Origin: Desulfuromusa sp. | GTDB taxonomy: Bacteria > Desulfobacterota > Desulfuromonadia > Desulfuromonadales > Geopsychrobacteraceae | Length of the DNA: 64,000 nucleotides | Assembly (NCBI GenBank): GCA_016744595.1 | Contig: JADGEB010000009.1 | Coordinates: 31,784-95,783, forward strand | Reading direction: 5' to 3' | In this document: positions 43,943-54,381 of the stretch, piece by piece | Numbering within the stretch: position 1 is the stretch's first letter | Layout: each line of letters opens with the position of its first letter | Notes under the pieces: generated by a model | The model's database searches: none | What the model was told of the DNA's origin: nothing | What the model saw: the letters and a program-made list of their open reading frames with translations, nothing else | Program-made: the position numbers and the translations under genes

Positions 43943-44800
43943 ATGACACCAGCTGAACTTAAAAATAACATTCGACAAAAAGTTATCGATATTGTTAACC
44001 ACTCAGCAAAAAACCACCTGTCTGGTTTTGATGAAAAATGCTGGGAGAGCCCATTGATAGGTATTGCTCGTGGTGATGACCCTCTGTTTACTGACTACAA
44101 AAAAATTATTGACAGTTCCTACTGGACACCACTTGAAGCAATGCAACAAGAGTATCCAGAGGCAACCATTCAGGCTGAAAATCTAAGTGTAATCTGTTGG
44201 ATTTTGCCACAGACGGAAAACACCCTGACAGACCAGAGAGCTGAAAACAAACTTCCAGCTGCTCGTTGGGTCTACTCTCGCCATTTTGGTGAGAAGTTCA
44301 ATGAGTACCTGAGGCTAAAACTCTGCAATGACTATCGTGCAAAAAACATTCGTGCCACAGCCCCAGTCCTCACCAAAAGTTGGGACTATCGCCACTCAAA
44401 ACAAACGGGGATCTACTCAAATTGGTCTGAACGACACACCGCCTATGTGGCAGGGCTTGGAACCTTCGGACTGTCAGATGGCTTTATCACAGAAAAAGGA
44501 AAAGCGGTCAGAATTGGCTCTATCGTTGTTGATACAATCATCGAACCTGACTTGAGAGCCTTCACTTCTCACACCCAGAATTGTCTCTATCTGGCAAAAG
44601 AAACCTGCGGCATTTGTATCAAAAGATGCCCGGCGGCGGCTATTACCAAGCAAGGGCACGACAAACAAATGTGTCATGATTACATCAGAAACGTCACCTC
44701 TCCATACGCAAAACAAGTATCAGGAGAAATTGTCACTCCTTGTGGTCTCTGCCAGGTCAAAGTTCCTTGCGAAAAGAGAAACCCACTGAGATTATTCTAA
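43943..44800 (+). CDS. QueG-like (epoxyqueuosine reductase-related) 4Fe-4S protein
   Basis: 285 aa. The C-terminal part has a ferredoxin-type cluster CGICIKRCPAAAI and a second cysteine set CGLCQVKVPCEKRNP; the central part (YVAGLGTFGLSDGFITEKGK, then VRIGSIVVDTII) matches the epoxyqueuosine-reductase-like family. Shorter and divergent from true QueG, so tRNA modification is not assured; family members also act as corrinoid or other redox proteins. Starts directly after the TetR stop, so it is the most probable target of that regulator. Confidence 0.7.
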   Translation: MTPAELKNNIRQKVIDIVNHSAKNHLSGFDEKCWESPLIGIARGDDPLFTDYKKIIDSSYWTPLEAMQQEYPEATIQAENLSVICWILPQTENTLTDQRAENKLPAARWVYSRHFGEKFNEYLRLKLCNDYRAKNIRATAPVLTKSWDYRHSKQTGIYSNWSERHTAYVAGLGTFGLSDGFITEKGKAVRIGSIVVDTIIEPDLRAFTSHTQNCLYLAKETCGICIKRCPAAAITKQGHDKQMCHDYIRNVTSPYAKQVSGEIVTPCGLCQVKVPCEKRNPLRLF

Positions 44801-44966
44801 GTTTTAATACTTGATCATGGTTAGCTTTGTTGTCGCTGAAAAATTTGAGTCTGACTTTCATTTATCTATGGATTGCGGAAACAAACTCGAACTTTTCAGG
44901 CGCAACTATGTACTTATAACAGCAGGTAAAACAGCGTAAGGGACAGTAAAAGAGAGGGGACAAGAC

Positions 44967-45491
44967 ATGAAAACCTTTACCGAGCTAAAACCATTTTCTG
45001 ATAACATTCATTTTCACCAGCAAAAACAACATAGGCTACACGGGTTTTCTGCGGAGATGATTGACCCGCCAATTCTTTATACCATTAATACTTTCAATCA
45101 GCTTCCTTACTGTTTCACCCTCCAGAGCTGTTACGGTCATTTTGTTTTTAAAGAGCAGAAAAATATTCATGATTGTACCCCTCTACCTCCTATCAACAAG
45201 CAGAGAAAAGTGGCATATCGCATTGCTTATATTGCCCTTTGTCTCGACAATAGCGAATCTGGCAAAAAAATGCTTGCGATGCTGCAGGAGACGACCGACA
45301 TTGATCCCGAATACATTCATGTTGGCTGTGCCGACTGGTTTTGGCAACAACAGGTAAATTCTTATGTTTTGCAAGTTGAACCGAAGAGGTTTATGCGTAA
45401 AGACCGTGCTGTCGTAGAATATGAAGAAGCTTTGCATCTTGAAAAGGTTAGAAATGAATTGTTTTCCTGCTTATTGACTTATTGTAAATAG
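44967..45491 (+). CDS. Hypothetical protein, unrecognised family
   Basis: 174 aa, soluble, with a good GAGAGGGGAC site. Notable features: LPYCFTLQSCYGHFVFKEQK, a Cys-rich N-terminal half (Cys at about 49, 55, 70, 92), IHVGCADWFWQQQ in the second half and an acidic/helical C-terminus. The SCYGHF loop faintly recalls the SSCSGR loop of TYW3-type proteins, but the rest does not support that. No TM or signal. It stands alone on the plus strand before the convergent murB. Confidence 0.6.
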   Translation: MKTFTELKPFSDNIHFHQQKQHRLHGFSAEMIDPPILYTINTFNQLPYCFTLQSCYGHFVFKEQKNIHDCTPLPPINKQRKVAYRIAYIALCLDNSESGKKMLAMLQETTDIDPEYIHVGCADWFWQQQVNSYVLQVEPKRFMRKDRAVVEYEEALHLEKVRNELFSCLLTYCK

Positions 45492-45518
45492 GAAACTTCA
45501 TCCGAGCAGATAATTTTA

Positions 45519-46490
45519 TTAAATACTATCTGCCTGAATATGGGCAGGCATAAGTTTTCCATCGGACCTGACATAACGAACTTCACAGTCAAGCTCAAAC
45601 CCTATTCGAGTCCTAACTCTCTGTCTGACTTGCTTGATCAGGGTCAGAACATCCAGTGAACTTGCACCACCAAGGTTGACAATAAAATTAGCATGCTGCG
45701 ACGATATTTCTGCATTCCCAACCCGCAACCCCTTTAACCCGGCAGCTTCGATTATCTTCCCCGGTGGACCAACAGTTTTATGCATCTCTTCACTACTGAG
45801 AAAAACCGAACCACAGTTAGGTTGTTTGCGGGGGAATTTATGTCGTCTGGATTGTAAATCCTTGATCATTTCCTGTCGTATGGTTTGGATATCCCCCTTG
45901 GGACAATTCAACTCGACACCGACAACAACACAACCCGTTCCCTGTAAAGCACTATGTCGATAGGTAAAGTCGCATTCATCTTGTTTTAATGTCCGCAATC
46001 TCCCCTCTTTGTTGAGTAGCGTGACATTGGTAACGTTTTCACCGATCCCTTTTCGCTGGCTGCCACCATTCATCATCACCAGACCACCAACAGTCCCAGG
46101 AATCCCAATACAATGCTCCAGGCCAGTTAAACCTGCCCGCATCGATTGGCGTGCCAACTGCGGCACCCAGGCACCTCCTCCCGTGACAATCACATTCCCA
46201 GATATTTGGATATCTGCCATCCGGTCACCGATTTTAAGAACGATTCCTCGCACCCCAGCATCATCAAATAAAAGGTTGGTTCCTTGCCCAATAACAACCA
46301 ATGGAATATCATTTTTCAAAACAAAGCGGAGAATTTCTGAGATTTGTTTGGAACTTTCTGGCTCAATAAACAAATCCGCTGAACCACCTATCTGCCAGCT
46401 ATTGTGGTATGAAAGAAGTTCGTTGAAAGTGGCTCTGCCGATTTTTTTAGCTGCCAACTCTGCCAATTTTTTCCTTATTTTTTCAGACAT
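45519..46490 (-). CDS. murB: UDP-N-acetylenolpyruvoylglucosamine reductase
   Basis: 323 aa FAD enzyme of peptidoglycan precursor synthesis. FAD-binding motifs VIGQGTNLLFDDAGVRGIVL and GIPGTVGGLVMMNGGSQ, catalytic Ser in QPNCGSVF and C-terminal GLRVGNAEISSQHANFIVN are present. Lacks the E. coli-type insertion, fitting type II MurB. The frame is open to 46652, but the ATG at 46490 overlaps the recJ stop by 8 nt and fits. It lies apart from the usual mur/fts cluster. Confidence 0.95.
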   Translation of the reverse strand: MSEKIRKKLAELAAKKIGRATFNELLSYHNSWQIGGSADLFIEPESSKQISEILRFVLKNDIPLVVIGQGTNLLFDDAGVRGIVLKIGDRMADIQISGNVIVTGGGAWVPQLARQSMRAGLTGLEHCIGIPGTVGGLVMMNGGSQRKGIGENVTNVTLLNKEGRLRTLKQDECDFTYRHSALQGTGCVVVGVELNCPKGDIQTIRQEMIKDLQSRRHKFPRKQPNCGSVFLSSEEMHKTVGPPGKIIEAAGLKGLRVGNAEISSQHANFIVNLGGASSLDVLTLIKQVRQRVRTRIGFELDCEVRYVRSDGKLMPAHIQADSI

Positions 46491-48219
46491 TATCAGCACA
46501 ATCTGAAGTACGAATATCAACAACCTGCAATTGAATTGATTCCTTTCCACGCCACTGATTGATACCTGGACGATACAACAAATCAATTTCTCCGTCCAAT
46601 TGATCGAAGCGGTCAGCCATCCCGAAAGCGATACAGCCAACCCTGAAACCATTTTGTTCTACATCAAACTTCAGGTGTTTATCACTTAGAGTTCGGGGTG
46701 AATAAATCTTGCAATTGCGACTGACAAATGCTGGCTGTGGATTTCCTGCACCATAGGGATTCAGAGTTTCCAATTCCTTGAGTAAAAGGAGGGTGAAGAT
46801 GGAGAGTGCCACCTCACCATCGTGATATGAAACTGGCAGCAGATCTTCTGCAGAAAGTTGAGCACGTGCAGCTTGTTCAAAGGCAGTTGTAAAATCCGAC
46901 AAATTCTCTTCAGTAATTGACAACCCGGCTGCCATAGCATGTCCACCAAATCCAGCTAAGGGTTCAGAACTCTCTTGCAATCCATTGTACAGGTTAAAAC
47001 CGCTGATCGAACGGGCTGAACCTTTCCCCAGGCCATCCTCAAGAGCAATCATAACCGTAGGACGATGATATCGTTCGACCAGCCGGCTCGCCACAATTCC
47101 GATGACTCCAGAATGCCAATTTTTACTTGCCAGAACAATACTATAACACTCAGATTGGTTTTGTTCTTCAAGCAGAACAATTGCTTCAGCCAGAGTTTTC
47201 TGTTCAATTTTTTGCCGCTCACGGTTGAAACCATCCAGAAGCTCTGCCAGAGGGTCAATATCCTGTGAACTCTCACCTAGCAACAGTTTAACACCTAAAG
47301 CTGCATCCTCTAATCGCCCTGCAGCATTCAATCTGGGAGCTAAGCGAAAACCAACCACCCCACTGCTAACGTGTTTAACATCTGCAACCCGTTTTAAGGC
47401 TGCAATTCCAGCTCGTACTCCTGTTTCCAGCAGCTGTAAACCACTGCGAACCAGAATACGATTAATGCCACCCAAAGGAACAATGTCTGCAATAGTTCCC
47501 AACGCCACCAGATCTAAGCCCAAGCGTAGATCTGGTTCAACATTTGTAGTGAAATAATTGTTTTCACGCAAGCGACGTCGTAGCCCCACCAACAGAAAAA
47601 AAGCAACACCAACCCCTGAGAGGTCTTGCATGGGGACGTCATTGGTAGACAGATGGGGATTAATCAACGCAAAGCAGACCGGAAGCTCATCAGGGGGTTG
47701 ATGGTGGTCAGTAATAATCAGATCTAATCCTAATTCAGCCGCCAGATCCGCTTCAACCTGTGCAGAGACACCACAATCAACAGACAATACTAGTGAGCAG
47801 CCGTTTTCATATGCAGATCGGATCGCATCGGAAGACAAACCATAACCATCTTTTAAGCGAAGAGGAATATGATACTCAACCTTTCCGCCCAATGCGCGTA
47901 GAGTTTCAACCAACAGAGTACATCCAGTAATTCCATCAACATCATAATCACCATGAACTGCGATTTTTTCACCTTGGACAAGAGCCTGCTCTATTCGTGC
48001 ACATGCAATCGCCATATCGGGGAGTAAGTCAGGATCAGGTAATGCCGACAGATTAGCTCGGAGAAATTCCAGCCCCTGTTCCACGGTGGTCACCCCACGA
48101 AACATCATAACCTGGGCGGTTAGGTTCTGAATCCCAAGTTCATGAATAAAATGCGTAATCAGAGTTATTTCTGGTTGTTTCCCACGCAACTTCCACTTGC
48201 GTAACCTTACAGGTTGCAT
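46483..48219 (-). CDS. recJ: Single-stranded-DNA-specific exonuclease RecJ
   Basis: 578 aa 5'-3' ssDNA exonuclease used in repair and recombination. DHH-family motifs: HGDYDVDGITGCTLLVE, LSVDCGVSA, ITDHHQPP, then the DHHA1 region (GVIGIVASRLVERYHRPTVM; GFGGHAMAAGLSITEENL) and a C-terminal OB-like domain. Normal length. ATG at 48219. Coupled to murB downstream; separated from the upstream TPR gene by a strong terminator. Confidence 0.95.
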   Translation of the reverse strand: MQPVRLRKWKLRGKQPEITLITHFIHELGIQNLTAQVMMFRGVTTVEQGLEFLRANLSALPDPDLLPDMAIACARIEQALVQGEKIAVHGDYDVDGITGCTLLVETLRALGGKVEYHIPLRLKDGYGLSSDAIRSAYENGCSLVLSVDCGVSAQVEADLAAELGLDLIITDHHQPPDELPVCFALINPHLSTNDVPMQDLSGVGVAFFLLVGLRRRLRENNYFTTNVEPDLRLGLDLVALGTIADIVPLGGINRILVRSGLQLLETGVRAGIAALKRVADVKHVSSGVVGFRLAPRLNAAGRLEDAALGVKLLLGESSQDIDPLAELLDGFNRERQKIEQKTLAEAIVLLEEQNQSECYSIVLASKNWHSGVIGIVASRLVERYHRPTVMIALEDGLGKGSARSISGFNLYNGLQESSEPLAGFGGHAMAAGLSITEENLSDFTTAFEQAARAQLSAEDLLPVSYHDGEVALSIFTLLLLKELETLNPYGAGNPQPAFVSRNCKIYSPRTLSDKHLKFDVEQNGFRVGCIAFGMADRFDQLDGEIDLLYRPGINQWRGKESIQLQVVDIRTSDCADNV

Positions 48220-48254
48220 CAAAACTCCGCCTTGTCATAGATAATAATCATGCC

Positions 48255-48299
48255 TGAAACAAAACAGGCCGGGCTAATAGCCCGGCCTGTTTTGTTTCA
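48255..48299. terminator. Strong bidirectional terminator between TPR gene and recJ
   Basis: A perfect 21-bp stem (core CAGGCCGGGCT / AGCCCGGCCTG, flanked by AAACAAAA and TTTTGTTT) with an AAT loop. It ends the queA...secDF-TPR transcript on the minus strand. Confidence 0.92.
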
Positions 48300-48301
48300 A
48301 A

Positions 48302-48877
48302 TTATTGCATCTGCTTTGGAATATCCGGGCGATTCTTTAAAGATTCCAACTCAGCTCTAACTTGCGTCGCCCCGGGGCTACCAGGATCGAGAGCGACAAA
48401 TCTCTCCCAAACCATAATTGCCTTATCAAAATCTTGAAGATCATATCGATAAACAATTCCCAGGTTATAAAGACTCTGCTGGTGATTATGATCAATGGTA
48501 GCGGCTTTTTCAAAATTCTTGATCGCTTTATCAAACCAACCAACCCGACGATACATCACCCCTTGATCAGTCAGAATATTGGGATCGTTTCCATTCAATT
48601 CAAGAGCCCTAGCGTAAGCTTCGATTGACTTCATCGGCTGATCAGAATCGAAAAAATTATGACCCAAACTAATCCAGGCATTCCGATTGTCTGGCTCCCT
48701 GGCAACAATTTCTTCCAGTATAGCTGTCTGCTGCTGCTGATTGACAACTGGCGCCGGTGCCGGAACTGCAGCCGGGACAGAGGAAGAAGAATCCTTTTTA
48801 GAGTTAGTAACAATGACCCCGATCAATATACCTGCTGCCAGAGCAATAACAACAAACAGGATTGTATCTTTCTTCAT
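48302..48877 (-). CDS. Membrane-anchored TPR protein
   Basis: 191 aa. N-terminal TM (ILFVVIALAAGILIGVIVTN), a Pro/Ala linker (SSVPAAVPAPAPVVNQQQQ), then three to four TPR units (PMKSIEAYARALELNGNDPN, FDKAIKNFEKAATIDHNHQQ, FDKAIMVWERFVALDPGSPG). Periplasmic scaffold of unknown partner. It is directly downstream of secF (19 nt), a conserved association in this bacterial group, suggesting an auxiliary role in secretion. Confidence 0.8.
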   Translation of the reverse strand: MKKDTILFVVIALAAGILIGVIVTNSKKDSSSSVPAAVPAPAPVVNQQQQTAILEEIVAREPDNRNAWISLGHNFFDSDQPMKSIEAYARALELNGNDPNILTDQGVMYRRVGWFDKAIKNFEKAATIDHNHQQSLYNLGIVYRYDLQDFDKAIMVWERFVALDPGSPGATQVRAELESLKNRPDIPKQMQ

Positions 48878-48896
48878 TCCGATATCAACCTCATAC

Positions 48897-49802
48897 TCAC
48901 TTTGAGCGAGCTGCTACCTTCTGCTGCCAAAAAATCAGCACCGGGCTGGCGACAAAAATTGACGAATAAGTACCAACCAATATGCCAATGAGCATAGCAA
49001 AAGCAAAATTATGAATAACCCCACCACCAAGAACAAATAGAGCCAGAACAACCAGCAATGTCGTTCCAGATGTCAGCAATGTACGTGAGAGAGTTTCATT
49101 AATACTGCGATTGATAACAAAGATAAAACTTTCTTTATTGTGTTTCCCAAGGTTTTCACGAATTCGATCATAAACGATAATGGTATCGTTTAACGAATAA
49201 CCGATAATAGCCAAAAATGCTGCAATAATTGGAAGGTCAATCTCCCTGCCCGAAAGACTGAACGCCCCAAGGGTAATCAACACATCATGAACCAAAGCGA
49301 TGATGGCTCCTACGGCAAAGCGGAATTCAAATCGCCATGAGATATAAACCAGCAACCCTAACATTGCATAAAAGAGGGCTTTTAACCCCTTATTACGCAA
49401 ATCTTTCCCGACTTGTGGACCAACCATCTCAACCCGTCGGATATCGATATTACCTTTTTCATAGGTTTGCTCAAGCGCATCCTGAATCTGAACCGAAAGT
49501 CCCTTTAACTCACCGGAAGCTTGTTCAACCCGAATCAAGAATTCATTTTGATTATCACCAAAACTCTGAACCACAGGGTTACCTAGGTCAAGAACCGCTA
49601 TTGCTTTTTTAATAGCAGAAGCATCTGTTGCTTGAGCAAATTGGACTTGAACCAGGGTTCCACCAGCAAAGTCGATCCCATAATTCGGACCCCTAACCAA
49701 TAAGGAAGCCATACCAATCACAATCAAGGCTACGGAAACAATTAGTGCCAGTTTACGTTTTCCAACAAAATCTAAATTAATATCTGGCTTGATCAGCTGC
49801 AT
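48897..49802 (-). CDS. secF: Protein translocase subunit SecF
   Basis: 301 aa, six TMs with one large periplasmic domain. Signature GIDFAGGTLVQVQF near the first loop and the RND-type segment GYSLNDTIIVYDRIRENLGK. It works with SecD to use the proton gradient in the late stages of Sec export. 13 nt downstream of secD. Confidence 0.96.
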   Translation of the reverse strand: MQLIKPDINLDFVGKRKLALIVSVALIVIGMASLLVRGPNYGIDFAGGTLVQVQFAQATDASAIKKAIAVLDLGNPVVQSFGDNQNEFLIRVEQASGELKGLSVQIQDALEQTYEKGNIDIRRVEMVGPQVGKDLRNKGLKALFYAMLGLLVYISWRFEFRFAVGAIIALVHDVLITLGAFSLSGREIDLPIIAAFLAIIGYSLNDTIIVYDRIRENLGKHNKESFIFVINRSINETLSRTLLTSGTTLLVVLALFVLGGGVIHNFAFAMLIGILVGTYSSIFVASPVLIFWQQKVAARSK

Positions 49803-49815
49803 GCCGTCAGCCTCC

Positions 49816-51414
49816 TTATATACTTAGCCGCTTGACTTCGCGGCCTTTCAAGAAAAGATCAAAAATAACCCGGGATACAAAAATTGCAGTAAACAAAGAG
49901 GCAATGATACCAATAGATAAGGTAACAGCAAAACCTCGAACCGGGCCGGTACCAAACTGGAATAAAACCAGTGCAGCAAGAAGAGTGGTCAGATTAGCAT
50001 CAATAATAGTCATGAATGCTTTACTATAACCCGACCCCAAAGCCAGCTTCGGTGCTCTTCCGAGACGAACTTCTTCACGAATTCGCTCAAAAATCAGTAC
50101 ATTTGCATCTACCGCCATACCAATGGTTAACACGATACCAGCCAGGCCAGGCAGAGTCAGAGTTGCCCCGAACAGCGATAGCATTGCAGTAATAAAAACA
50201 AGATTAAGTGCAAGAGCAATAACAGCAACAATACCTGATAGCTGATAATAAATAATGATCGCTAGGACAACCAGCATTGCACCAACCCAAATTGATTTGA
50301 TCCCTTTGTCGATAGAATCCTGTCCAAGAGAGGGTCCAACAGTTCGATTCTCAAGGATTCTAACTGGTGCAGGCAGTGAACCTGCCCGGAGGATGATTGC
50401 CAGATCTGTGGCTTCCTGTGAAGTAAAGGAACCCGAAATCTGAGCACTACCACCCGCAATTCTCTCACGAATAACCGGTGCAGAATAGATAGTATCATCC
50501 AGGACAATCGCCATCCTCTTACCCACATTAGCGGCCGTGATCCGATCGAAGTGCTTTGCCCCAACGGCGTTGAATTCTATCGAAACATAAGGTTCGTTAA
50601 AACGAGTATCAATCCGCACATTGGCATCAGACAGAAGATCACCAGTCAACACCGCCTTATTAACAACAACCAAAGGAGTTTCTGTTTCTGCTCCAGTAGA
50701 CTTATTGATATTCCGCTCGTAAAGCAACTGGGTGCCGGGCGATAGCTTGCCAGCAATAGCATCCTGGAGGTTGGCAGCTTCATCGACCATTTTGAACTCT
50801 AACCGTGCTGTTTTCCCCAGGAGAGAGATTGCCCGCTCCGGGTCTTCAACCCCGGGAAGTTGAATCAGGATACGGTTGCCGCTCTGCCGCTGCAGAGTTG
50901 GCTCACTGACACCAAACTGATCAATCCTGTTGCGCATCGTTTCCAATGCCTGACGAACAGCGTAATCCTTGATATTCTCAATCTCGCGATCGCTTAAACG
51001 AAAATGTTTTTCAATATAACCACCGGCTCCGGAAAAGGTTTCGGCCTCAAGTGATGGATAATCATCTGCCATCAATGCATCGACCTTAGCCCCTTCCTCG
51101 TCATCGTAGACAAGGATAACCAGCCGATCACCCTGACGTCGCTCTAATCGCTTGAAAATAATATCCTTCTCGCGCAACTCGGCTTCAGTCTGATCGATGA
51201 TGGTATCAATGCGGCTTTCAACCGCTTTATCGACATCAACACCAAGGACAAGGTGCATACCACCCTGTAAGTCGAGCCCAAGCTGGATCGGGCTGAAAGA
51301 ATCATTCCACCACTGTGGCAAGCTATCCCGCATCAGCGTTGGAGCGATGGCAAAAAATGACAGTAGTAGGCAGAGTAAAACCAGCACACTCCTGAATTTA
51401 AGACTATTGGACAT
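49816..51414 (-). CDS. secD: Protein translocase subunit SecD
   Basis: 532 aa. LGLDLQGGMHLVLGVD in the first periplasmic domain, RIDQFGVSEPTLQRQSGNRI, and the C-terminal TM block with GMAVDANVLIFERIREEVRL. Operon order yajC-secD-secF is standard. Partner of SecF and YajC in the SecYEG-associated complex. Confidence 0.97.
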   Translation of the reverse strand: MSNSLKFRSVLVLLCLLLSFFAIAPTLMRDSLPQWWNDSFSPIQLGLDLQGGMHLVLGVDVDKAVESRIDTIIDQTEAELREKDIIFKRLERRQGDRLVILVYDDEEGAKVDALMADDYPSLEAETFSGAGGYIEKHFRLSDREIENIKDYAVRQALETMRNRIDQFGVSEPTLQRQSGNRILIQLPGVEDPERAISLLGKTARLEFKMVDEAANLQDAIAGKLSPGTQLLYERNINKSTGAETETPLVVVNKAVLTGDLLSDANVRIDTRFNEPYVSIEFNAVGAKHFDRITAANVGKRMAIVLDDTIYSAPVIRERIAGGSAQISGSFTSQEATDLAIILRAGSLPAPVRILENRTVGPSLGQDSIDKGIKSIWVGAMLVVLAIIIYYQLSGIVAVIALALNLVFITAMLSLFGATLTLPGLAGIVLTIGMAVDANVLIFERIREEVRLGRAPKLALGSGYSKAFMTIIDANLTTLLAALVLFQFGTGPVRGFAVTLSIGIIASLFTAIFVSRVIFDLFLKGREVKRLSI

Positions 51415-51462
51415 TTGCGTTGTATCTCCCTTTAAGCATTTATGGGCAAATCAAATGGCTAA

Positions 51463-51771
51463 CTATTGTTTAACCTCGGTCACTGAAGAACGGTTCATCT
51501 TCATTTTAACACCGGTTGCAACCTCAAGAACTACGGTCGTATCTTCAACTGAAACAATTTTGCCATGAATACCACCGGCGGAGACAACACTATCGCCAGC
51601 CTTAAGTCCACCGACTAATTCTTTTTGTTGTTTAGCCCGTTTTTGTTGTGGCCGAATCAGTAGAAAATAGAAAATGGCAAACATCGCCACCAACATGATG
51701 ATACCCTGATATTGCCCCCCTTGTCCTTGAGCTGCTGCTCCTCCTGCCATTGCAAAAGCTTCTGATACCAT
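51463..51771 (-). CDS. yajC: Preprotein translocase subunit YajC
   Basis: 102 aa, one TM (IIMLVAMFAIFYFLLIRPQQ) followed by a cytoplasmic domain (KRAKQQKELVGGLKAGDSVV). The ATG at 51771 has an AAGGAGG site; the in-frame extension to 51807 is not supported. First gene of yajC-secD-secF. Confidence 0.95.
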   Translation of the reverse strand: MVSEAFAMAGGAAAQGQGGQYQGIIMLVAMFAIFYFLLIRPQQKRAKQQKELVGGLKAGDSVVSAGGIHGKIVSVEDTTVVLEVATGVKMKMNRSSVTEVKQ

Positions 51772-51823
51772 GTGATTTTCCTCCTTGAATGAGTCCAGAT
51801 AGAACAATGTCTAATCTGAAAAT

Positions 51824-52981
<1,158 letters not shown>

Positions 52982-52988
52982 CTAACCG

Positions 52989-54023
52989 TCATAAAATTAA
53001 CATACAGTCGCCATAACTGAAAAAACGAAACCGTTCTTCAACCGCCCGTTGATAAGCAGAAAGAATGAAATCACGCCCGGCGAATGCCGAAACCAACATA
53101 AGCAATGTCGATTTAGGCAGGTGGAAATTGGTTATCAGGGCATCAACTATTTTAAATTGATATCCTGGATAGATAAATATTTCACTATCACCAGAACCAG
53201 CTAATAACAAATTTCCATCTGCTGCAGTTTCAAGTGCTCTGGCACTAGTTGTTCCCAAGGCAAAAACTCGCCGTCCCTCTTTACGGGCCAAATTAACTGC
53301 ATTTGCAGTCTTCTCCGGGATCGAAAAAAGCTCAGCATGCATTTTATGTTGACGAATATTATCAACTCGCACCGGGAGAAAAGTTCCTAAGCCAACATGC
53401 AAGGTCAGGTTTAATATTTCAACTCCTGCATCTGTCAACTGCTGTAAGATCTGTTCAGTAAAATGTAATCCGGCAGTTGGAGCCGCTACAGCCCCTTTCT
53501 CACGAGCAAAGATTGTTTGATAGCGAGAATGATCTTCCTGATTATCTTCGCGCTTGATATATGGCGGCAACGGAAGATGACCCACCGCTTCTACTTTTTG
53601 CATAAAATCACCGGAGCAATGAAAGCGAACCCGTCGATAAGGGGATTCCATCTCTTCCAGAACTTCAGCAGAGAAATCAGTGGCAAAATCAACAACTGTC
53701 CCAATCCGCAACGGTTTGGAACTTTTTGTCAGGCAAAGCCATTCTTCAGTTTGCGTATCATTTGAATACTGACGTACCAGAAAAATTTCAACTTTCCCGC
53801 CAGTCTGCTTGTGACCAAGTAGACGAGCAGGAATGACCTTGGTATCGTTTACAACCAGTACGTCACCCGGCTTGAAATATTCCAGAATATCTGCGAATTC
53901 CCGTGATTCAACTGTAGTGGACTGGCGATCCAGACACAACAAGCGTGAAGCGTCCCGCCGTGCTGCAGGAACCTGTGCAATCAGTTCATCCGGAAGCAAA
54001 AAATCAAAATTTGTAAGCTGCAT
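52989..54023 (-). CDS. queA: S-adenosylmethionine:tRNA ribosyltransferase-isomerase
   Basis: 344 aa. Converts preQ1-tRNA to epoxyqueuosine-tRNA using the ribosyl part of SAM. Family motifs FDFLLPDELIAQVPAARRDA at the N-terminus, VAAPTAGLHFTE and GLGTFLPVRVDNIRQHKMHA, plus ITNFHLPKSTLLMLVSAFAG near the end. First gene of the queA-tgt-yajC-secD-secF-TPR run. No convincing promoter hexamer pair was found immediately upstream. Confidence 0.96.
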   Translation of the reverse strand: MQLTNFDFLLPDELIAQVPAARRDASRLLCLDRQSTTVESREFADILEYFKPGDVLVVNDTKVIPARLLGHKQTGGKVEIFLVRQYSNDTQTEEWLCLTKSSKPLRIGTVVDFATDFSAEVLEEMESPYRRVRFHCSGDFMQKVEAVGHLPLPPYIKREDNQEDHSRYQTIFAREKGAVAAPTAGLHFTEQILQQLTDAGVEILNLTLHVGLGTFLPVRVDNIRQHKMHAELFSIPEKTANAVNLARKEGRRVFALGTTSARALETAADGNLLLAGSGDSEIFIYPGYQFKIVDALITNFHLPKSTLLMLVSAFAGRDFILSAYQRAVEERFRFFSYGDCMLIL

Positions 54024-54188
54024 CTAATCCAGTCCGAATCGAGTCAAACAGCGACCTAGAAGATCATAGAAACATGCCAATGTCAATGTCTTTCCGCTGA
54101 GTTAGAATAGCTTGGAAGCTAGGATTTAACGGTGTAATAGGTTTCAATTATATGCCAATAAAATGAGCAGAATTAGGTGGAGAAATGT

Positions 54189-54217
54189 TTGACAAATGCA
54201 ATTAGTATCGCTATCAA
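54189..54217 (+). promoter_or_regulatory. Putative sigma70 promoter of the three-haem lipoprotein gene
   Basis: TTGACA (54189-54194), 17 nt, TATCAA (54212-54217), about 165 nt before the ATG at 54382. The rest of the 358-bp gap 54024-54381 holds an isolated TATAAT at 54284-54289 and no RNA gene or ORF that I recognise. Confidence 0.4.
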
Positions 54218-54381
54218 TGATAAGCGTCATACATCAATATAAAAAAAGGGGGGACAATATACTAATCAAAAAAATAAACCTGATATAATCAAGATCATTG
54301 ACTGGCACCCCCTACAAACGAGTCAAAAATAACCTGTCACATCTAATTGAATTCGGCTTTCTAACTTTAAAGGAGAAAGAG

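Noticed and set aside
44817..44939. 40-codon ORF (starts MVSFVVAEKF) between the QueG-like gene and the 174-aa gene
   Set aside because: No ribosome-binding site and no recognisable features; length compatible with chance.
46491..46652. N-terminal extension of MurB
   Set aside because: It lies inside the recJ coding region in another frame; the ATG at 46490 gives the normal MurB N-terminus.
54304..54320. TGGCACC-type sequence resembling a sigma54 -24 element
   Set aside because: No GC at the -12 position with correct spacing.
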